Part shown: positions 47,310 through 59,100 of the stretch, in pieces
Layout: each line of letters opens with the position of its first letter
Position numbering within the stretch: position 1 is the first letter of the stretch
DNA from: Asterochloris sp. CNOR1
Taxonomy: Eukaryota > Chlorophyta > Trebouxiophyceae > Trebouxiales > Trebouxiaceae
NCBI GenBank assembly: GCA_963969365.1
Contig: OZ017756.1
Span: 1,612,001-1,676,000 of the forward strand
Length of the DNA stretch: 64,000 nucleotides
Reading direction: 5' to 3'
Made by a program: the position numbers and the translations under genes
Notes under the pieces: generated by a model
Databases searched by the model: none
What the model was told of the DNA's origin: nothing
Seen by the model: the letters and a program-made list of their open reading frames with translations, nothing else

Positions 47310-48454
47310 GTGCCAGTGGCGCAATGTGCCAGCGCCACCAGAAAGGCCCCTCTCTTCAGGCTACGCCCGGCCTGTGGGCGCTTCCCTCCCCAGCAGCTCA
47401 CAAAATGAAGCCTGCAGGCATTGGGATCCTGATTGAAGAGGCTCATCAAGAAGCCACAACTTGATGCTCAGAGCAGTGCCCGTTCCATTCATCGACCCCA
47501 CCACTGACATTCCCGCAGCAGCAGTGCATCTGCGGACCCCTCACCAGAACAAGTGCCTGTGGGGGGCTAACGCGGCGCTCCGGCCGCTTCGTGGGAGAGA
47601 GGCCAATGACTGGGAACAAACAATTCGTTGCCTCCAATCAAGTAGTGAGGTGGGCAGGCTAGTGCCAGCAGCTGATCACGGTCCCAGGATTCCTCAACCG
47701 CTTCGAAGGCAGGTTAGGTTTAGAGTTCTCTGGCAGGACCCTTTTTGGTTTGGTGGACTGACAGGTGGCTGTTGTCCAGGACTGTTTGTGTGAGGCTGAC
47801 AGCGGTATGGTCGTGAGGTTCGCCCAGTCGTTTGAATTCATCAAGCATGTTCCTGCTGCCCAGATGTACGGTACAGTGGGCCAGTGCATTTGTGGAGGGT
47901 TTTGGGCCACAGTTGGAAGCTGCAGATGACAGCAAGTGGAGGCTTGGCGGAGTTGAATTGACATGCAAGGAGCAGGCTGGCACAGCCTGTCAGCCTCATG
48001 AGCGATCAGCAGTGCAGCGCCCACAGTATGGGAAGTTTGTGGCACAGGCAGATCTTGCACAGGGCTGGTACTGCTGCAGGCAGGTGGCGGGGCAAGCTTG
48101 GTGCCTCCCTCTGTGAGCTCAATCAGCCCCACTCGACAGAACATGATCCTGTGCAGTGCGCTGGCAGCCAAGATCTACATCATGAGGCTCTGGCATCTGC
48201 CGAGTAATCTAGGATGCTGGTCATATGAACAGCCCCTGCCGTTCCAGAGCATGTGAGCATGTACACTGGAGTCTGAGCCAGCCCCCGAGATCATCAGCTC
48301 AAGCTCTTGTTCACTGTCCAAATATATTTAGTTTCTCCAGTTTATGTCGGGTCCACAGGCCGCACCGATCAGCCTGGGATCTCCCACTGGAGTTCTCTGA
48401 TGCGCCGTGCTTGAGTGGCGCAGGAAGGAGTAGAGAAGAGGGAAGGACACCAAT
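47310..48454. promoter_or_regulatory. Divergent intergenic region between two glycosyltransferase genes, 1.1 kb
   Basis: The GT61 gene (minus) and Fringe-like gene (plus) start at its two ends, so both promoters lie here. AATATATTTA at 48321-48330, about 125 bases before the plus-strand ATG, is TATA-like. Some open stretches exist (47461-47793; about 47800-47920, reading GMVVRFAQSFEFIKHVPAAQ), but I could not link them into a gene or match them to a family. Confidence 0.5.
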
Positions 48455-51400
48455 ATGGGGCTGCACTTCTCCAAGTGCACGGCAGTAGTCCTTCTTCTCG
48501 GGGCTCAGGTGCATGCATCTCCAGTGCCTCTACCAGAGCACAGCAGAAGGGCCAGGTGAGGGACGTCAGAAGGCTTGCTGGGCACCAATTCAAACTGACG
48601 CTGCCTGCTCTGCCTGGAGGCTGGGGTCCTGAGCCCCTCCAGCCCCAGTGGCAGCCTTTTGTCTGAGAAAAGGCATGTAGGCTTGTTCCTCCGGCCCCCA
48701 GAGGCCGGTCAAACAGGCTGCCCAGGAGCAGCTTCTGAGTGGCTTGCCATGGTGCTCTTGTTGCTCACTGAGCCTGGAGGATCCTCAGCTGCAGTCATGC
48801 CTGCAGCCAGCTTGCATGTCCCTGCAGGGCGGACAAGCGGCTTGAAACAATGCCTTTTCAGCCAGTTCCTGATGTACCGCAACGGCATCTGGAAGGCTCA
48901 CACCATGCAGCCACGCACGACGTTGGCGCAGATGCAATCACCTCCGCACTGCGTACCACTGTGGCCTCAGCTCAGGAACCCACAGCACTCAGCCAAACTC
49001 ACCACTCAATGGCGGAGACTGCAGCCAGCAGAGGGCAGGTCGGCCACTTCAATGGCACAGCATGCTGCAGGCGCCCATGCTGTGCATCAAGGCACAGCGA
49101 CTCGTGTCTGCCTGCCCTGCGACAACAACCTGATGGCCTCTGTGCACGCACCTGGCATTCTCCAAATGACTGACTGCTCTGCACCCTCACCAGCCTCCAG
49201 AAGAGGCATGGCCCAGCTCCTGTTTGCGTTGCAGGCCACAGAAGTTTCAGAGGCAGCGGCAGGCTCTGGCCTGCAGCAGGCATCAACTGAGGGGGCTGTC
49301 CTCACCGCCTCAGACGGTGACACCATGCTGGCGGAGCTGCACAAGGTGCTGCACTCGCAGGAGGCCGTCCCACAGCCACAGGTAACAGCCAGCTCCTTAT
49401 GCCTCGTCATGCCCAATTTGCTGACTCTGAGCTGCTGGAAGTGCCTGCTGCCGTGGCATTGAATGTACCAGTGGAATGCACCAGGCCAGGGGTTGTGTGA
49501 CAAGCGCTTGCAGACTTGCTCACAGCTGTTGTAAGACCGTTCAAAAGCTGACATACTGAGGCACATGTCCCCTTCAAAGGTGCCAACCAGTGCCCGACCA
49601 GAGTCAGCACTGGGTCAGGAGCGCCGCAGGCGTCGGCGCGATGCTGGCATTCCCTTGGGCGCAGTTGAGACAGATGCTGACACATCTGATGAGGCAGTCC
49701 TGCAGCGGCTGCGGGTGAGTGTTTGACTGCAGTGTGTTGCCTGCCTGACAGACCTTGCAGGGCTTGCTTGTGGACTGGCCCAGCCAAGACAACTGCCATG
49801 TCGCACACAATTGCTGAGGGCTGCCTGTTCCTTGTGATACAGGACGCCCAGATGTCCCTGGCCTCAGACAACTCACAGGCAGCAGCCTCAACGGCTGCTG
49901 CCCAGATTGAGATGGGGGACCAGCAGGCCGCAGCTGAGCAGCTGCTGGAGAGTGCCCCGCTGCCCACCTCGGATCAGGTTCAGACCCTGTGCACTCTCTG
50001 CGTTGGGTAGCTCTGCCATGCAACAGCTTCTCCGGTGCCATGTGCCTCTGCATTGCATTCTCCAGAGCTGCCCCTGCTGCTGCCTGCGAGCTGGACCCAG
50101 CATAACATCCTGTCCAGAACACAGCTTGCAGAGAATGGCTGCCCTTAGGCACAAAGTCATGCGCAGTCCTGCCTGCATACTTTGGCTTGCATCTCATGGA
50201 TCTGGTCCTGCCGCCACCCCACCTTTTCATCCACCTTGCCGTGCCTCATGGCGCGACCACCAGACACGCCTGGCCATAGATGAGGCTGAAGCGCCTGCTG
50301 TGCCATGCCCTGCAGGAGCTTGCACATCAGCACCTGGCTCACAACGCTGCCAGTGCCCAATTCGTGGGGGTTCAGATCAATGAGGAGGCCCACACAGCCA
50401 GCAGGACGGTGGCAGACCCCACGCAACAGACCCTCAGCCAGGTGCGCTGCATCAGGGTAGGATTGCTGCCTGCAATGCTGTCGGCAGCTCAGGCAATGCT
50501 GGGGAGACCTGTGCCTGTCTCCTCTTGCCCAGGAACAGCACAGTCCACAAGCAATGGAGGCGCATCCACAGAGGTGGTGCTGCAGGTACATGCACCCCCA
50601 CCTGCTTCCTCCTGCCTGGCGCCTGATAGCTTCAGCAGGACAAGGGGCGCTACTGATAGCTCAGAACCCAGGACCTTGCTTGCTGCCTCCGCCACACCTC
50701 TTTCTTCAATGAGCAAAGCCCTGCAAGCCCTGCTGGGGCACCCCATGCGGCCTGATGGGGTGCCCCCAGACTGGCTCACATTTTGCTACAGCCATGTCAT
50801 TGACTCTACGCAAACAACAACAATTTCAACAAAGTCACGCCGCTGACTTCAGGAGTTGACATACAACCCCACCAGTTCAGCTGGGGAGGATGACTACTAT
50901 GCACCACGTTATGGGCCAGTCACACGCAAGGACCTGCTGATTGCCATCCCATCCAGCATCGACAGGCAAGCAGGGGCAAATGTTTCAGGGGCTGCCTGCC
51001 CATGCTGCAGAGGGCTGTTAATGATCATGTTCTGCCCACCACCTGCACTCCCAGTGGATCTGATGTGTGCCAGATGCTTCCTGCTTCACCTCTGGCATGC
51101 CAGCTCTTGGAAGGGATGCCTCAGGCCAGATCAGATGCTCTCTGCAGCAATGTGCTCATAGGCAGCTGGTACAGCGCTGCACTGCTGTGCAGCTTGCCGA
51201 GTGTGATGCCTGGCCCACTTCCATTATTTTGCTGCTGAGGCTGTGGCATGCTCCTGTGCAGGATGCCCATTGTAAAGGCTGGCAGGGGATGGAGGCAGGG
51301 TGTCAGGACCTATGTGGCCTGGGAGCAGGAAATCAATGTGGAATCGGCACCACCTGCCTTCAAGGTGAGGGTTTCAGCACCCGGCATCTGGGGCCAGGCT

Positions 51401-54400
51401 TCTGGTCAACTCAGAGCCGCTGGCTGCTCCATCAAGCCCTGCCTGGCACCAAGTCCCTCAAGATGGCTTATCTGCCATTTGTCAGGCGGGTGGCCCTGTG
51501 TCATGCTGAAAGGCTCGCGCTCCTTTCCAGTGACAGGCGTGGGTGGACCACCCTCGCGCTGACCTGCTGGTGCCCGTTCGTGCTTGCAGGAGGGCGTGGA
51601 GCACTACAATGAGGTGTACGGCATCTGTCCCGACCAGGTGGTGAACGATCCACGGTGGCACAAGGCTGGTGATCTGAGGTGGGGCCACTCCGCAGGGCAG
51701 TGCTGCTGCTGCATGTCTGGGTCCAGCGTGGCTGCTTATCATCATCTCTGCTCCCTGGGCTCCGGGATTTCCAGGCAGCCAATTTGTGCTGAGAGGGGCT
51801 GGCATAGTTCATGCTAAACCTTTTCCCTCCTGCCAGCTGCAGGCAGCCCTGTCTGTGCACAGTCCCATCTGGGTGCAAATGCTGCCCTTACGGGTGCCTG
51901 TGCCTCCTGCTGCATGTCAGGTGCTACGCTGCAAAAAGCCCAACCCACGCATGCACTGCTGGTCTGCAGAGCCACGGTGACGCCCTTCCTGGCCAACATG
52001 ACGGTGGGCCGTGACAACTTCAAATGGATGCTGTTCGGTGATGATGACACGGTGAGTCGCAGCTTGCACCTCCACAGAGCAGCCCTGCTGTCTGACGCTC
52101 ACTGTGGCTGCTCCTGCTGGTGTTGAGATGGCTTCTGCTGCATGGGCCAATGCTTGCCAGCATGGCACAACCTGGCATGGCATGATCTGGCATGGCATGA
52201 TGTGTAGCACAGTCTGGAGCACTCCTCATGCTGTCCTGTGTCTGCATGGTCCACCAACCTACTAGCACTGCACCCACAGCTGAGTGCTCGAGTCTGCCGT
52301 GGCGGTGTGCGACCTGTGGAAGCCTGTGCTGCAGGTTTTCGTGATTGACAACGTGCTGAAGCTGCTGGAGAACCTTGACCCTTCTGTACCCTATTTCATC
52401 ACAGACCACCTCTGGTACCCTCAGCCTGGTGAGTGTTGCATGGCAATCCTGCTGTGCACACAGCCAGCAGTCAGGGAGCCCCGGCCACTGTATGCCTGAG
52501 GACCTACTAGCAATCCCAGATCCTTTGTCCTGCTGGTATGCACGCCATGCTACCAACCTGAGGCATGCGCTGCCCTGCTCTGGCCCTCCTTGTCAGAAGG
52601 GCTTTCAGTGCATTCCAGCGCTTGAGGGGTCGCAGCTCTGTGGGCCCATTGCTGTTGCCAGCCTGGCTGGCAACAACTGCCTTCCCATGCAATTCCCATG
52701 CTGTGCAGCCTATGCCCGCCTCCAACCTGTTGAGCCCTGGCCCCCGCCACAGGAGATGCTGGTGCAGCGTGTCCACAGGGCAGCCAGCACACTCTTGAAT
52801 GCTCCATCTGCCCTGTGTCACTGCAGCGTGCCAAGACGCAGCTCGTCAAAGCTTGCCTGCTGCCATCAAACCTTCAGCCCTTCTGCCTGGCCCTGCAGGG
52901 GCTGCAGAAGAGCTGCACATCCACGCCAACCGGCGAGCCCCGCGCTGCCTGCCCTGCGACTATCGGGACCCAGCAGAGGCTTCCTACCAGGCCAACTCAG
53001 CCTTCCAGTTTGCGGCACCCAAGGCTTGTGGGTGCAGCCAGCAGGCCATGTGTGCGGCTGACAATAGCGGCCTGTTCCACAAGCCCCACAGCTGCAACTG
53101 GGCCAGTTACTGGCCAGGCTACTGGTGGTTTGGGCATGGAGGTCAGTCCTGCCTTCAAGCCTTTTGAGGCTCACATATGCAGTGGGCCGTGCCTGTGGAG
53201 TGCAAAGCTGTTGGCATGGGTGATCTCTGTAGTGCGGGGCTTGGGTTGTGCAGGTGGAGCAAGATCGTTTTCAAGCCCGCTGTTCCTCACTTTTGCCTCT
53301 GCAGTCCCTCTCAGCGGGCAGCTTTGATGGGCCAAGCCCAGCTCCCAATGTATTATCCAAAAGCTAACTGCTGCCACGTCAAGCTGGAGTGCTGGGGACA
53401 GCGCCTGGTTCTCCTGTGCAGGTGCTGGCATGATCATGAGCTCAGCCCTGTTTCAGCAGGGCAGCTATGATGACATTGTAAACTGGATCTGGTCGCTGGG
53501 GGATATCTCCTCTGGAGGTGGGCAGCGTCTCCAACTCCCTCAGATAGCAGTGCTGCCAGTGAATGGTCAAGGTCCATGCTCAGCTACGTGACCTGGCAGC
53601 TCTGTGCCAAAATCATCCTGCTGCCTGCACGTCATATAGCATTGGCCTTATTGGGCGGCATGCTGCTGCTGCAGAGTACTGCCGGTAGGCAAATGTGCCA
53701 AGTACTCTCCAAGCTGCAGCTGGCTGCTGTGGCAGCCTCCATGCTGATGGAGGGATTGGCAGTCTTGGGCTGCATCAGCTGCCACTCAATTTGTGCCTGG
53801 CCGCCACACTCCTGATGCTCATGCGCCATGCTCTGCGCAGCGCAGACCACCCCTTGACCACTTCCTGTTGACTGCTGCAGACTCAATGTTGATGGGGGCA
53901 ATGCATTCTGTGCTGCACACGCTGCCCACAGACCCTGGCTATGGGTACTACCGCCCCAATGTGCGCCTGTTCGACCCTGGCTGGAATGGCCTGAAGGTGA
54001 AGGGGAGCGAGGACGAGAGCACAGGGGACAATGGCAACGACCCCCTAGGAGTCATCAGCAGGTGAGCTACACACTGCAGGGAACACCCATGAGTTGTGAC
54101 AGGGCTGGCCATTGCTGCAGGACTCGCCAGCAGGTGGGCCACTGTTATGACCGCCAACTTTTGCAAGTTGTTGTGGCGTCTGGGCTTGTGTTAGGGCCAC
54201 AGTTGATACATACAGCCTTCACTGTCACCCTTGACAACCATCAGCGGTACAGCGCTAAATGCAGGGCGAACACTCTCAAGTCCAATCAAAGCCAGGCCTT
54301 GTAACTGCGGCACAAGGGTTAAGTGCAGCCCTCTATGCGACCCGCCTGAGAGTCACCAGCATGTGGACTGCATGAAATGCTCTGACCTGGCACTAGCCTG

Positions 54401-55344
54401 TGTGTTGGGTGCAGCACACTGCACCACAGGCTCAGCTGCACAAGATCGCAGCCGCTGCTCATGTCTAAAGACAGCTCCTGCTCTGTGTTGGTGGGGCGTC
54501 GTGACCAGCCGGCAGGCAGTGCAGAAAGGCACTGTAGATGAGACACACCGTGCTCGCATGAGCGGTGACCCAGCCAAGATTGCCTGTTTCTGGTCCTGTC
54601 CGCTGGAACACTCCTGCTGAAACATCCACGAAGCCTGCGACCTGACTGCAGGCCGGAGCCAAAGAAACTGCTGAGCAAGCAGCATTCCTCTTGCAGACCA
54701 GGTGCTCATCCTCTTTGCTTGCTGCAAACAGCTGTGCTTGTGGTCGCAGGCTGAGGCTGGCGCTGCTAGGCAGCGTGCACCTGCTGCAAGCCACAGTCTC
54801 GTGTCGTCTGCCTGCCCAATACAGGTGTGCCCCTGGCTGCAGGTTGGAGCTTGCCCTGCTGGGCGGCTGCGATGTAGAATGTGAGGACCAGCTGCAGCAC
54901 CTGCTGACAGTGCACCTGAGGACGCGATACCTGGCCAATGACATGAACCCTGCTGAGGTGTCTGGGCACCTCCACAACTACGAGGGGTCAGAAGACCACA
55001 AGCCTGCGGTATATCTACACAGCAGGTTCAACGACCTGCTGTCCCGTTACAGTGCGGCACGGCCAAACAGCAAGTGAGTTGCACTTCACTCTCTACCACT
55101 TGGGGGGGTCAAGGCAGGCACATTTCCAGATCATCGACGGCCTCAGGCCTGAGCCCTCGTCCCGTGTATTGCCCTGATGCAGAGCCCCTGCTAATGGATG
55201 CCAAAAAGCAGCTAGGTGCTTCACAAAGCCTTAAATAGAGCTTCCATGCTGCCCAGCCCAGCAAAGTAAACATGAGTACCCATGTAAGCGTACCCACTGG
55301 TCTGCAGGTGGTTTCAAGTAGATCTGCCGCGTCAACAGATCTGA
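48455..55344 (+). CDS. Fringe-like / DUF604 glycosyltransferase (GT31 type) with long stem
   Basis: Exons 48455-48555, 48828-49038, 49235-49381, 49619-49714, 49843-49977, 50316-50441, 50853-50965, 51262-51364, 51590-51678, 51970-52051, 52335-52428, 52899-53141, 53422-53517, 53881-54061, 54843-55073 and 55308-55344 join into 694 residues. The N-terminus is a signal or anchor segment (KCTAVVLLLGAQVHA). A roughly 250-residue Ser/Ala/Gln-rich stem follows, partly coiled. The catalytic domain begins near DLLIAIPSSIDR, followed by GVRTYVAWEQEIN, the metal-binding FKWMLFGDDDT, VIDNVLKLLENLD, YWWFGHGGAGMIM (acceptor-side GGAG) and NVRLFDPGWNG. Plant DUF604 proteins are Golgi GT31-like transferases of unknown acceptor. 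The intron after 50965 has a GC donor (GCAAGC). Another exon between 50442 and 50852 cannot be excluded. If the last intron is retained, translation stops at 55077 instead. Confidence 0.87.
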
Positions 55345-56108
55345 AGGGTGATCAGGAGGGGAGGCCTCCTGCTGAGCGGGCTCAGCCCGGTTGCCGCCTC
55401 AAATCTAGTTGTGTGGTCATGCTCTAGTGCAGGCCATGTGTCTCCCCAATCATTGGTTGTGGGCCGCGCTTTAATCAGGGCCAGTCGCCCAAGGCCCTCT
55501 AGGCCGAGCTTCATCAACACATTTCATTTGTACCATCCCTCACACCCAATTGATGTCTATCTCATATCCCCTGAAGTGCTTGCAGCTCTCCACAGACAAG
55601 CTGCTGTTGACAACCCAAACATTGCCTCTTCTTCTCAGCAAGCGTGGTCAAGGCCACAGACCAACCCCTTGACAAGCAGACAGCCCTGCCTACTTTGCAT
55701 GTGCATGAGTCTTGCCCAATTTCATTTCACAGTGCCAAAGTCCACAGGCTACTGCAAGCTCTGCAGGCATGCAGAGCAATTAGGCACATTTCTTCACCAT
55801 TCTTCATTAAGTTTATATTTCATGAAATTCAGTGTGATGGGGCCTTGACTGGTGGTCCACAAGGACAGCTGGCTGCTTTCACAGACCCAGGAATTGTCAG
55901 CGTAGCTTGGAGTCTTGTAGCATTGCTCTTGGTCACCTCGCACATTCCCTTTCAAGCCAACCAAACCAGGAAATGATGGGGAAAAGCAATGAATCAAACT
56001 GAGTCAGGGGCAAGGGGTTAGCTGCTTGTTATAGGCTGGTGCATTTTATAGCTAAGAGCTGGGGCATTATCTGAGGGGTGGCAGCAACTACTGATGACCT
56101 GCTGAGGT
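55345..56108. other. Intergenic between convergent genes, 764 bp
   Basis: This holds the 3' ends of the Fringe-like gene (plus) and the helicase gene (minus). It is more AT-rich and contains no recognised coding exon or repeat. Confidence 0.5.
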
Positions 56109-59100
56109 TTACCTGTTGCCTGCCTTGCGAGTGCGCTTGGCAGCGGGCTGAGCAGCAGGCTGGGCAGCGGGGCGCTTGGCTTGCTCGTGGTGGGGCTTAT
56201 ACATGGGGACATCCTCATAATCGCTGAAGCACTCGTCGTCCTCATAAGCATCAGGCTCTGCCTGAGGGACAAAATCCTCTGCCTGCAGCAAAGCAGTTAC
56301 TTGCACGAAACAGGTCTGTGAGGATCACTGCATCCGAATTGCCTGGGGTACCGAGGCCACGTCTGCTGCATGTAGGGACCCCATAACCTAGGGCAGCACT
56401 ATTGGGCAGCAGGCTGCAGCTGATTGCCGGAAAGCTTGACAATCATACAGGCGGCCACAATGCAGCAGCTGAGAGCATGCTATGTAAATGTGCTGTCTGA
56501 GCAAACAACAGCTTGCCGATTCAGGCACCTTCAGCACTGCTGGAGCCTGCCTGCCAGGGCCAAGAACAGTGAAGCAGATAGGAGCACAGCCGTCAGCAGG
56601 GTGTTGCTTTCTGACAGGCTTGTCAAGGGGTTGGCAGCCTGTGGAGTGAAGCAGGCAGCAGCACAGGTTCTCAGCAGGTGACAGCCCACCTGTTGCCCGA
56701 TACTGGGGCCCTGCTTGCCGATGGCCAATATCAAAGAGCAGGCAGGAGCAGGAGCACAAGCTCTCTGCAGGCAGCGGCCCACCTTCTCTGGCTCCTCAAG
56801 CACTGCCGGCCCCTGGCTGCCAGCCACCACGTTCTCCAAGAATTCCTTGAAGGGCTTCGTGGGCTTATAGAGGCACCTGCAGGCACAGTCGCAGGGGTCA
56901 AGACTGCACGAAAGGCCTCCTTTGCTGCCTGCCAGCTTCTGGTGCTGCCACAGTGTTCCTGCCGGGCACAGGCATGCGGGTGCAGGTGGGCATTCAAGCT
57001 AGACGGCAGGAGACAGAGCTGCTGGCTGTGCAGTGCACGCAGGCAACCTAAGACTCTGTACAGAGCCTTGAGGCTTGTCAACACAGCGGCAGCGGGCGCT
57101 TGGCCTGGCTGCCACCTCATGGACCCAGAGCCCGCAGCAGGCAGCGGTAGCCACAGCAGTGATATATGTTGGTGGCAGCAGGTGACACATCTGGACGACG
57201 TCAGAGCAGGCATCACAGCCTGAACTGATGCCTGCTGTGGAACCACACTGCAGCAGGGTGTTGTAGCGCTCCTCCCTCTGCTGAGCTTGTGTGCAGCATC
57301 TGGCAGGCGATCTTGAGGCCTGGGTAGCAGACCTGACCGCCCTGGACATCCTTTTCGAAAGCAGGCAAATGCTCAGCAGGCACCCTGAGACAGCCAGAAG
57401 TCACCCACTGTTGGAATTCTGCTGCTCTAAGGCTCTGTAGGAAGCTGCACAAAGGCATCGTACATGCCGCTGCCATCATGACTGAAGCGCAGCGACAGCT
57501 CGGCGGGATGTTGCGTGAGGGTTGACCCGGCCATTGTTCACATGATCATGCAGAGGCATGGGAGGCTGGCGCTTACCCCTTCTTGGAGGCCTGCTGGGTG
57601 AGTGCGCTCCATCGAGCATCCCGCTGTAGGGCAAAGGCGTTGCCGATCACGATGAGGGAGGAGCGTGCTCGTGTCAGCCCCACGTTGATTCGCCGCTCGT
57701 CAGCCACAAAGCCGATGCCGCCGCCCTTGCGGGAGCGCACTGTGCTGAAGATGGCAATGTCCTTCTCCCTGCCCTGCAAGGAGGACGTGGAACACCCATG
57801 AGGCACTTGCCTTTGAAGCTGCTGTTCCTAGATGATGCCGCCGTGGTCTCAGGGCGCTGCAGCTGCGCCCAGCTGAGAGCCCTCATTGTGAACTGCACCA
57901 TGGGACAGCCAGTGGGACCTGGGGACGTTGATGAATGTTGTGACCTGCGCAAGCAGGTCCACAGCCCTCGCACACTCTGAAGTGCAAGGGAGCAGCGGCA
58001 GGCCTGAGTAACAGCAGAGTTTCTCTGGCAGTCCATGCACCTGAAAGCCATCGATGGTGTTGATGTCCACCATTTTCGCCATCTCATCCCCCAGCGCCAT
58101 CTTGAACTTCTCACGCAGCAGCTTGACCTGCACAGGGCGGACACGGCATAAGGGCAGTGCCAGAAAACGGCTGGCAACAGGCTGCGGCAGACTGGTCGGC
58201 ATGGAGTCAAATGGATTGGCAGTAGCTATGAAGGCAGCGCCTTCCATGGCAGATTTCCAGCCTGCTGAGTCCTGAAGGGAGCTGATACGGCACAGGCAAC
58301 CGTGCATGACAAGAGGGATGCTGTGATGCGCGGCACCACAGGACGCCCGCGTGACTGGCTGGTGGCGCCCGGCAGGACACAGCCAGGTAGAAGGGCCACA
58401 GGTCCATGCTGCAGCCTGGCAGGGCATGCCGCTGCCAGCTGCTGCGACGGACGACCACCTGGCTCACCTGAGCCTTGTAGGGGGAGATGACTGCCACGTC
58501 AGACTTGGTGCGCAGCTGGGGGTGTCTGCATCAGGGTACGGTGTGTGAGCACAGTGATCACCCTTTTTCCCTTTTTTCTGTTTTGCTGTGCTGAAACATT
58601 GCTGAGCCAGGCTGCCTGCCACCACTTGCTGTGTGCAATTCCAGCCCTTGCCATGCTGGGAATGGGGCATCACCAGGGCAACTGCCTTGGGGTGAGGCCA
58701 GCTCAACCAGGTTCTCATTCAAGAACCTCCAGCTCAAGCCGCACCTTGTGACCAGAAGGGTGTACACATTCAGCACCATCTCGACTTCCACCAGGTTGAC
58801 GTAAGAGCTGGCATTCTCGGGTATGCTCTCCTTGCCCGGGACGTCGTAGAAAGTGAAGGGGCCAAACACCTGCGGGGGACGGCAGGCAGCGAGTGACAGG
58901 CTTGACAACGCTGCTTCCAGGCTGTTGTATAGCCCTTATCAGAAACTGTCTGGCAGAGGATGGGCAGCCTAGCAAAGCTGCGACCAGGCTGGGAGGAAAG
59001 AGCGAGCTACCAAAAGGACCCCAGGCGGTGGACAAAGCCACTGCCAACCCCTCGCAGGTGACCTTGACAATGGCTTCATACCCTGCGATCAGCAGGTGCA

